A DNA stretch of 64,000 nt, from the NCBI GenBank assembly GCA_024220505.1, contig JAKZZE010000016.1, forward strand, positions 496,001 through 560,000. The letters are read 5' to 3'. The notes beneath the pieces were generated by a model. That model was not told the DNA's origin, made no database searches, and saw nothing but the letters and a program-made list of their open reading frames with translations. The position numbers and the translations under genes are program-made. Of this stretch, positions 55,773-64,000 are shown in pieces. Position 1 is the stretch's first letter. Every line of letters begins with the position of its first letter. Source of the stretch: Rhizopus arrhizus (Eukaryota; Mucoromycota; Mucoromycetes; Mucorales; Rhizopodaceae).

Positions 55773-58412
55773 TTATTTTATATTGCCAAGATTATGCTCT
55801 TTTAAATAATCAGAGCCATATTCTTCATATTCTTTCCTTGTCACAAAATATCTCTCATTTAAACCGTCTTGTCCAAACATAGCAGCACCGTGCCATGCGT
55901 CTAACAGTGGATTATTGGCTCTCTTGACTTTAATGTTTGTATGAACAGGATAAATAGATTTCAGTGACGACTGAATTCTATCTGATAATCCAGGTACTTG
56001 ACTATAACCACCCGTAATAAATATATTCTAGAATCATATGTTTGTAACAAATCAAAGAGAAAACCTAGTCTTATTTACCTGCATTATCTTTTGTCTTGAG
56101 TTGATATCAAATGTCTTTACGATATCATGTACACTTTCTATTAAACCTGCTTGATCAAGTCCAATGATACTCGGTTGAAATAAAACTTCGGGTACTCGAA
56201 CACGTTCAACATTCACATGCAACTGATAACTCTGTGCTAAATCGGTTGGATCCCAAGATGGATAAAGTCCCCTTGTCAGCAAGTGGACAAGGGTGTTTGT
56301 GGGCGATGTCATGGATTCATATAAATGCTCAGTCAAGAATTCGGGGTCATGCTGCAGCAAGAGGGATTCATATTGATTCAGCTGTGAAAGATCTTCTTCT
56401 TCTTCATCCGATTCATCCTCACGATTCTATCAACAATATTATTACTTGAACATGCTCATCAACACTTACAATTTCTCTATAAATAGCCCAATCTTCATCA
56501 TCCTGTCCAAACGTGTCCTCTTCAGCTCCCTTTCTTCTACGTTTTGGTGTCGGGTTATCACTCGCCAGATTAGCAATGGACTTCATACGAAGCTGAGACG
56601 CACGACTTCTACGATCGGCCAATTCAGATGCCAATCGCTTTCTTTTCTTCAATCGATCAATCACCTCTTGTCTTTTTTCCTTGATCGACAACACCCAACC
56701 TTCAGGATCCTCTTTCCTTCTCTCTTCTTCCAACCTCGCTTCTTCTTGTTCTCGAAGCTTGGCCTCCTGCTTTGCCTTCTTTGCACGCTGACGTGCATCA
56801 TAGTTGGCCTTCATCAACTTTTGCTTTCTTTTTTCCTTTTTGCCTGCCTCGTCCAGCTGGTCGTCTGGGATGTCGACCAGATCAGTCTGAGGAGGTTCCT
56901 TTTCTTCTGTTTCTTCAATGCCTAACTCCTTATTACGCGCACGCTGGATGAAGCCGTCGAGTTGCTTGATCGTGTCATCCAGATCAGCTTCATCTTTAAA
57001 CCCTGATTCTTTCAATTGTGCCTTTCAATCACTTTAGTCACTCGTGCCCTTTCATCCATCACAGATACTTACAAGCCAATCCACTTTCTTGACCTTTCCT
57101 TTCGCTTCTTTTAAATTTGTAAATGCTTCGTATTGCTGTTCACGAGCAACCAACTAGATTCACAGTCATCCATTAGCTTCCTAAACACTTTATTCTTTTC
57201 CCAATACCTTTTCTAAACGAGATCGAGCAGCCGACTCACGCAGTCTTTTCGCATTCTCTTCCTTTTTCGCTGCCTGTCTTGCCAGTTCCTCGGCTGATTT
57301 TTCTTCAATGATCGGTGCAGTAAAAGGAAATTGAATGATGCGATCGATTTCTTGAAACGTCTTTCGATCCTCTATTCTCTTTAGTGTCTCTTGATAATCC
57401 TTGGCCACAAAGGCGTGTGTACGGACAAGGTCTTCTGCTTGACCGACCGTCATCTTGGTAGGAAATGTTGGATATTTGAGCTGCATCAGTTTTAACATGT
57501 AATCCGTTGCCTGTGTGCCTCCGTAATTCATCCTATACATAAAATGAGCGACTTTCTTGACATATTCAAAACACGCACCGTTTGGTTTTAGACAAGATGC
57601 CTTTGCCACCAAGTGTTGGGATAATATGCGTTGATGTATGGCCAGAAGAAATGATCATCCCTCCATCCTCTTTGGTTCCTCCATTAGCATGATAGCTAAA
57701 CAAGGAATCGATGCCATATACAACAGAAGGTACTCTATATCCTTCAAACAAAAGCTCATTCATCACTAATATAAAAAAAAATCAGTATGGAAAAAAAGTA
57801 AGTAGAGAAAGGACTTGTACTTACAGCTTCGACTGTACTGTGGATTGCACACTGCCTCTGTCATCACGATTGGATGTTGTATGCTTGAGGTATTGATGCC
57901 CAAGACAAGAAAGATATAGTCCAGAATCGATTCCTATGCGTATTGTTATAAAGTGTTTAAAAAGATGTGAATTTATCTTTACCATCCTCTCAAAATCACA
58001 GACAACATTAGAATCAAAAGGTGAACGTGAACTGGACTTTGCTGCAGGATCGGCTAAAGCATCCATACCAACAGCTAATACATTGGTATTCAATCGACGA
58101 TCTTTATACTTTGAAACAACGTTATCAAATACAACTAGAGCTGTGCGTTAATAATCCTCAGTTTATCAAGTTGTTTATTTTGTTTACGTGAAGGATCATT
58201 CTCTGTAGCCCAGCCAGCTCGACATTGTTTGGAACCTGTAAAGCGTTCAAATTGTGTTGAAAAAAAAAAAGGTTCACTTATTTACCATTATCAATAACAA
58301 TAGGCGTTTTTAGTGAATGAAAAGTTTTATAGTCATTTCTAATATTATAATAAGGTGCGGTGTATTCTTTTTCTTCAAGAGAATAATATCTTGGTATACT
58401 GGCTTCAACCAT
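55773..58412 (-). CDS. ARP5: Actin-related protein 5 (INO80 chromatin remodeller subunit)
   Basis: Ten exons (58412-58286, 58235-58188, 58140-57983, 57933-57825, 57765-57579, 57532-57208, 57153-57073, 57021-56470, 56426-56079, 56027-55773) give 729 aa. The actin fold starts at TPIVIDNGSKQCRAGW (phosphate loop 1) and continues LVVFDNVVSKYKDRR, SGHTSTHIIPTLGGK, and MNYGGTQATDYMLKLMQLKY. A long charged coiled-coil insertion (residues about 330-600, KQKLMKANYDARQRAKKAKQ) interrupts it, as in all Arp5 proteins. The fold resumes with IFITGGYSQVPGLSDRIQSS and NPLLDAWHGAAMFG. Arp5 with Ies6 couples ATP hydrolysis to nucleosome sliding in INO80. All nine introns are in consistent phase. Confidence 0.95.
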
Positions 58413-58492
58413 TAAAATTTGACAATCAAAAAAGAAAAAAAGCAAAACAAGAAAAAAAAAAAAACTGAGTTTTCTCTCTTTATTTACACAAT

Positions 58493-59745
58493 CTATTTTT
58501 CTTCTTTAATTTTCTTTACGATAACTGTTGTAGAAGAAGGACGCCATGTATAATTACTCGTTGGCTATAAGCATGTTAATTTGTTACCAAGACTCATTTT
58601 TACGCGTTTTTATACCTTTGTTTCTGCTGTTTTAATTTGTGTTTTTGGCTTTTTTTCAACTTTTGGTGTTGATAAATTTTGATGTAACAAGTGTTCAATA
58701 GGAACATTCTCTATTCCTTCCTTTTTGATGGTTTGATATATTTGATATGAAGCCTATACATAGGTTATACATCAAGCCTATATTTTACTTTCTACAATTT
58801 ACATAAGCATCCAATGCAGCATATTTTTTCTGATTAGGACTTAGCACAGGAGCAGACCAATTGCTCATTCTCACTTTTCCTTTGGCCATCTTTTGTTTAA
58901 GCTAACAAGATCGAATCAGGTTAATATGACAAATGGATGGATCATGAGAACAAGCGCTTACAAAAATAGCCGTTAAAGCTCTGAGTGATCGATGATGCGT
59001 TCTGGTAACATCAGAAGACTTTGACAAGTTGGCCAATGTCATCAATTCTACTAGACCATTCGTTTTAATTCCAAAATCACGGTAGAGTTTTTGTCCGTCC
59101 ATTTTGATATTGACTCCGGTTTTTAACAGCTCCTTGTTTTCGAAAAAGTTTTGCAACTCTTGTGGAAGTTCTATTCATTCTTTTTAATATACACTCAACC
59201 TATTCCTAAAACCTTACTTTTCATTCTGCCCACTTGGAATAATAAGATTGTCTTTGCTGCGCAGATCTGAATGAGTGAAATCTTCTTTTCTCGCTGTCCT
59301 TTGATAAATGTAGGTGGCCATTCAAAATCAACACCAAAGACACCCTCTGGCTCTGCTTTTAAAAATTTAGGTAATCGCACGTTGGTCTGCTCGATGGAAT
59401 TGATGCATTCTACATTATATCGACTTGGGTAACTGAGTGCAGGTAATGTTTCAAGATATTTTTCAAAACGAATCTTGTTTTCCCGTTTTATTGATAGTTG
59501 CTTATCATGTTCAATTTGTCTTTCTGACTTTTGTTGAACGGGTTTCAAAATATCCTCATGAATTACAATTTCGGTAGAATGAGATTGGAAAAGATGAGTA
59601 GATCTATAATAACAGTTTTAACCTAAAGCAGCTGATTTTAAGTGCTCTTTCTCTTTTTTTTTTTTTACGTTGAAATAGTACGATTTGTCATGTATTGTGT
59701 GGATAATTTGGGCAACTGAGCCTTTAATTGAAAAAGGAATGTCAT
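58493..59745 (-). CDS. DEDDy-type 3'-5' exonuclease (WRN exonuclease-like)
   Basis: Exons 59745-59669, 59603-59218, 59170-58962, 58901-58803, 58753-58616 and 58564-58493 give 326 aa. Exonuclease motif I is GVFGVDFEWPP (D-x-E), motif II GVNIKMDGQKLYRDFG and motif III QKKYAALDAYASYQIY (Y-x3-D), the DEDDy arrangement of PF01612 proteins. The order and spacing fit WRN-type exonucleases without helicase. The N-terminus MTFLFQLKAQLPKLSTQYMT is basic and could be a mitochondrial presequence, which is an inference. The C-terminus is lysine-rich (STTVIVKKIKEEK). The gene starts about 1.3 kb upstream of ARP5 on the same strand, with only 80 bases between its stop and the ARP5 start. Confidence 0.85.
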
Positions 59746-62689
59746 GTTATCACACAAGAGAGAATACAAGCTAAGTCCAGAAAGAACAAAAAAAAAAAAA
59801 GGCTTTAAAAAGGACAAGAAATTTTATCCGATATTTTTCAAGACAAATATATCCAATAAAGAAAAGAAAAAATTAATTGGTTCACAAGTCGTTGTTATTG
59901 TTCTTCCCAACAAATCAATTTATTTTAAGACGGTGCCATAAGTAATCATTGTTTTGAACAGTTAGACCACAAAGTAAACAATACAAAGGCTCGTAAATGC
60001 AAGATTTCGTCCTGTGCTGAAGCCTCTTGGTGAAAAATACAAAGATCGATACAATAGATCAAGAAAATGGATTCAGCTTCTATGGCAACTCTCTATTGTA
60101 TCTTTTTATTATGGGACATTTATATGTTCAAAGGTTGATACTTTTATTTCATGAGTTAGTATAAAAAACAAGTTGGTTTATAATAAAGAGCCAGTTGCGC
60201 ATCAACTTGATTAGAATTCATCAGTCTGCAAGTAAAGATACTTTCCAAGCGGCCTGGGTTGTCCTGGTAAAGGATGGTGAGGACGTGGGTAAGGGCTTGT
60301 AGGACGCGAAGGTTGAAAAGAAAGGTAAATCATGGGTTTGAACAAAGAGTTTGATGTAGGTAAGGAAAAAAGCATGATCAATAAAGCGTGTTTATATAGA
60401 CTTTTAAAATATGTCTGGTTCTCTTCATCTTACAAGAAATTTGTGGTAAGCTTCACTGATTGTTGTCAATTATACTAATGAAGTAAAATGAACAGGTTGA
60501 GAAAAGTAAAAGATGATACATTTCATTTAAAAGAATCAAGTTTTTATTTCTGCTTAATTCATACCAAATAGTGCATTGTTAATAGATGTGGTACTATAAA
60601 TATCTTTTGCTTTCAGTTTAACATTGAATAATGATTAACTGGGAATGACGTAAAAGCAGAATGTGTTTATCTTTGATTTATTAAGTATTCAGCTAGACAA
60701 ATGAACATTCATCCTATGAAAAGTATATCATTGATTTATAAAGATAAGTATTGCTTTATTGATGAGGAGAATGAATAGCAAAAGAGTGCTCCACATAATA
60801 TAAAAAATAAAAATAAGGGAGGAAGAGAATTGTGTTTACCTACAACTTGAAGAGCTTGAATAATCTAGTGTCCAGAGGATGCCTGTTCATCAAAGAAGTT
60901 GAGTTTATTTAAGAAAAAAACACAGGTCTTCTGTAGCTTAATAATAATGAGAAATTACGGGCATCACAGTCTAATGTTCATTGTTACTGGTATATTAAGA
61001 CTGCTCTTTACTATAGCAAGTGAATTAATCAATATGTATATACCAAAAATTTGATTCTTGAAATAAGCAATCTTTGTATCGCCAGTAAGACAACCAACGT
61101 CTACTGACAACAAACTATAGCAACCACAAACGCCTTTCGTTTACTAACCTTTCTTTATTTGAATTTACTCTAACTCATGTTTAACCTTTCCTTTTGCTCT
61201 CCTATTTCTCTTCCCCTTTGACCTATAAATCCCACACACCCTTATATAGATCCTCTGCCGGGGCAACCAAGACTGTAATAAAAGTGCTTTTATTTGCGGT
61301 CCAACAAATAGGAAGTCAACGTTTGTTTCAAACAACTTGTCAGGCTATTCATTCTTTGTTAGTGTTGTCAATGGCTAAATATAATTATTGATATATGAAA
61401 CCATGCATATGTTATTCTTTCATATAAAGTGTTTTCTATTGAAATCACTATGAATACCATGAATGAAAAGTTACATTAATAACAACTTTATTTTCAAGCA
61501 CAATTATAAAATGTTACAGTCCATTTAGCTTACAAAAAAATATATGCTGCCTATCTTTCATCTGGTCTTTGTATGGAAGATTAAAGAAGAGCACTACTAT
61601 TTATTCAAAGCCTTCACTGCCTGTCTACTAGTCGACAGTGAATATTAAGTGAAATCAAGTATGTTTCAGCTATCGGTCCTTTTGACTTGCATCAAACTGT
61701 ATCTCTAACTCATACATATTCTTCCAAATTAATAAAAATGAATAAAGCAAGGGGTGCATAAGTGTTTTACTTGTCTTGGAAATCCGGAGAAAAACATGAT
61801 GATCACAAGTCGATAAAATGAAATTAATTTGCACAGACAAAGAGTCAATAAAGACTATCTATCCAGAAACACCCTAACCAGCTCTTTAAAAAAAAACTTT
61901 CCATCATTACCTCTTTATAGTTATTAAACCATATCCATCCCTACACAGTATCATCCAGAAATCTCTAGTTCCTCCAAATCGAGTTTGCGTTGCTTATGTC
62001 ATGTAGAGAATAATGCATGCATTAGTCTGTAAAGAATAGATTGCTTCTAGTTTCACGTAACTTGCAGAAACATAGATTTTGTTTCATAAAGACAGAAGCA
62101 ATAGTTTTATTCAATCCAGTCATCATCTTTCCTTCAAATATCAACAGCATTACAAAGCTAATTCTCTAAAAAGTAGCTTTTGATATGCACAGAAAAGTAT
62201 GAATAAAACAAGGTGTGAATGTTTATTTGTTTTGTTACCTGTGTGATAACAAAACATGGAATTCTTCTAAATAATTCGGATTATTCCAAGATAAAAGAGA
62301 TGAACAATTCAATTGAAGCTATCAAAAAATGACCTTGAGCGCAATATATTAATGGATATTTAAAATAAAAGGAATTCGATTTCATGTTTTATGATTTCAT
62401 TATGATTTATCACTCGAATCGTTGTTTGTTTCGAGCCATGTATGACAATGAGTTCAATAAAGATGGTGCCTCTGTTGAATAACCAAGGTTAATAGCATGT
62501 TTCATCAAGTTTCTTTAAAATTTATTCAAAGCTATACATAAAACCTTCTTTTATATATTTTTTTTATTTTTTGCCATCTTTTTATGCATTCAAGACAAAG
62601 CATTGTCTATAATAAAATTTCAATCCCGTTCATTGCACAGGTATTAAAATGTACCGAAAAACAGCTTTTTTTCTTCTTTTCATTTACTC
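59746..62689. other. Gene-poor region
   Basis: Apart from the possible small proline-rich gene at 60211-60375, only AT-rich sequence and weak frames. 61194-61391 (+) has a frame after a TATA-like stretch, but its text shows no family. The last 150 bases are the presumed transporter promoter. Confidence 0.5.
60211..60375 (-). CDS. Candidate small proline-rich protein, 54 aa (or 40 aa from the inner ATG)
   Basis: The minus-strand frame from ATG 60375 reads MLFSLPTSNSLFKPMIYLSF followed by QPSRPTSPYPRPHHPLPGQP and RPLGKYLYLQTDEF, ending at TAA 60211-60213. Proline content is high and the codons are less AT-rich than the surroundings. A TATA-like tctatataaa (60391-60400) lies just upstream. It is close enough that transcription would probably start after the first ATG, favouring the inner ATG at 60333. 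There is no recognised family and no strong signal peptide. It may be a real short gene, an exon of a longer one, or chance. Confidence 0.3.
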   Translation of the reverse strand: MLFSLPTSNSLFKPMIYLSFQPSRPTSPYPRPHHPLPGQPRPLGKYLYLQTDEF

Positions 62690-63957
62690 ATGTCACCTAA
62701 TCATCAAGAAGAGCTCGAGCCTTTATTAAAGAGCCGCAAAAGTAGCCATAGATGGCTTGTATTATTTTCATATTCGTTCTTGTCATTTTCGAACGCTTTG
62801 ATGTTTGTAACAACAACTTTCTAAATGATTTTGCTCATCTAACGCTCTTGCTAACAGGTGGATCACATTTGCTCCATGCTTATACATCTTTATACATTAT
62901 TATTTTCATGTCACCAATAGCTATACCACGAATGCTATCAATCTTTTATCTTCCATTTATATGCTTACCTACCCTCTTTTAATTCAATTCTCTTTCAAGT
63001 ATTTTCGAGATACAAATCACATTAGCGGTAGTGGCCTAAAACGTGGAGTTCTTATCGGGGCTACCGTGAATGCCATAGCAGGTGGAATGCGATGGTTAGG
63101 TGCCATACCTTCTATATCTGGATTTGTCGTCCTCTTCTTAGGACAAACAATGGCCGCTGTTGGTTTGTGAACAAAAACAAAAGAGCACACGGACATTTTA
63201 ACATGATGAATTATGTAGCACAAGTGTTTATATTTTCCGTTCCTCCTCAGCTGGCTGTTGCCTGGTTTCCAGAAGATGAGATTAACATTGCTACCTCGAT
63301 TGCTATATCAGCCAATAGTCTAGGTGTAGGCGTTGGGTTCGCTTTGACGCCTTTGGTTGTTAAAAGCTCTACAAGTAAAATTGATATACCCAATTTACTT
63401 CTTATTCAGGTATGATTACTTTTATCGAGGCTATTTGCTGAAAATAAGATTATATCAACTTTTTTTTTTACAAGTTCATTATATGCCTTGCGTCTCTTGT
63501 CATGATATGGATCGCTTTTCAAAAACGCCCTTCTTATGAGAAACAGTAAGTCATTACTCATAAGAAGAAGGAAAAAAGAATGGCTGATTAATTTAATATA
63601 CAGTACGCTATCTGATATGGACACATCTGAACAATCTGTCAATTTACTGAGACAAAAAGATTTCATCTATATCCTTGCATCCTTTGGAATCATTATGGGT
63701 GGGCAGTGTGCCATAGCAACTTTACTTGCACAAATCATTATACCGCCTCTTCATGTGGATGAGACATTTATAGGTTTGCTAGGTTCTGCAATGTTATTTG
63801 CTGGGTCACTTGCAAGTATTCTGGCAGGTTATTATCTAGACAAGACGTTGAAATACAGAGAGTTGAGTAGATCTCTGTCGCTTATCATTGCGCTCACTTT
63901 AGTAGGGCTACTTGTTTCAGTTGAAATTGGATCTTTAGCAGGCGTTGTGATTGCATG
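62690..63957 (+). CDS. Major facilitator transporter, FLVCR-like, 5' part (continues past the window)
   Basis: Exons 62690-62802, 62858-63162, 63219-63409, 63475-63545 and 63604-63957, then a donor (TG/GTAAAA) at 63958 whose acceptor lies beyond the window. The cytosolic N-terminus SPNHQEELEPLLKSRKSSHR has a dileucine-like EPLL motif. Membrane helices follow, starting WLVLFSYSFLSFSNALMWIT. The phrases SNALMWITFAP, GATVNAIAGGMRWLGAIPS and PPQLAVAWFPEDEINIATSI match the layout of FLVCR-type (haem/choline) MFS transporters; the cytosolic link has DMDTSEQSVNLLRQKDF. Substrate is unknown in fungi. Two introns use GTTTGT donors rather than GTAAG-like ones. About 345 residues are visible. Confidence 0.8.
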
Positions 63958-64000
63958 GTAAAAAGATGGAAATAGAAACTATTTATCGTTATTAATCACA

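Noticed and set aside
1..64000. CRISPR array, rRNA or tRNA genes
   Set aside because: None seen; eukaryotic sequence and no cloverleaf with a convincing T-loop was found by eye (a tRNAscan run would settle it).

Overview
The window is fungal nuclear DNA, most likely from an early-diverging filamentous fungus of the Mucorales (Mucoromycota). The evidence is an AT-rich background, compact genes split by many 45-70 nt GT-AG introns with CTAAC/TTAAC-type branch sites, long homopolymer T/A tracts, and protein sequences that read as fungal orthologues (IQGAP, Arp5, Clf1, TAF10, PKA regulatory subunit, delta-8 sphingolipid desaturase). Exon joins were worked out by hand from splice signals, frame and family conservation. 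No RNA evidence was available.

Layout. 0-5 kb is a graveyard: a decayed unknown gene split by a 5'-truncated LINE (with target-site duplication), a DIRS-type tyrosine recombinase remnant, a broken small secreted protein, and dispersed repeats. 5.4-25 kb is a housekeeping block: an Anp1/Mnn9-type mannosyltransferase (+), splicing factor Clf1 (-), IQGAP (-), an ethanolamine/choline phosphotransferase (-), a Pho85-type cyclin (+), an areA-type GATA-like domain protein (+) and a gelsolin/severin (-). 25-31 kb is gene-poor, with dispersed repeats and a CACTA-type transposase remnant. 31.4 kb has a small glycine-rich secreted protein.

32.5-43 kb is a mobile-element island. A roughly 91 bp palindromic MITE-like hairpin abuts a 4.9 kb segment whose ends are TA-flanked 10-bp inverted termini. 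That segment contains a decayed Tc1/mariner transposase plus two non-transposase genes: a broken leucine-zipper protein and a PD-(D/E)XK nuclease-like protein. Sixteen bases beyond its right end sits a complete, apparently intact L1-type LINE, with ORF1 and ORF2 overlapping by ATGA, an A-tail and a perfect 15-bp target-site duplication.

43-64 kb is mostly housekeeping again: a PKA regulatory subunit carrying a single-base frame break (-), site-2 protease (-), a 39-aa CCHC zinc-knuckle protein (-), a 55-aa cysteine-rich secreted peptide (-), TAF10 (+), delta-8 sphingolipid desaturase (+), a bZIP factor (+), Arp5 of INO80 (-), a DEDDy 3'-5' exonuclease (-), and the 5' part of an FLVCR-like MFS transporter (+) running off the end. 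The genes are independent transcription units, not operons. Loose functional themes are membrane lipid synthesis and sensing (phosphotransferase, S2P, desaturase), actin/cytokinesis (IQGAP, gelsolin) and transcription/chromatin (TAF10, Arp5, bZIP).

The most noteworthy points are the possible cargo-carrying mariner-like element, the intact LINE, the frame break in the PKA regulatory subunit, two very small genes below usual ORF cut-offs, and three GC-AG introns in two genes.
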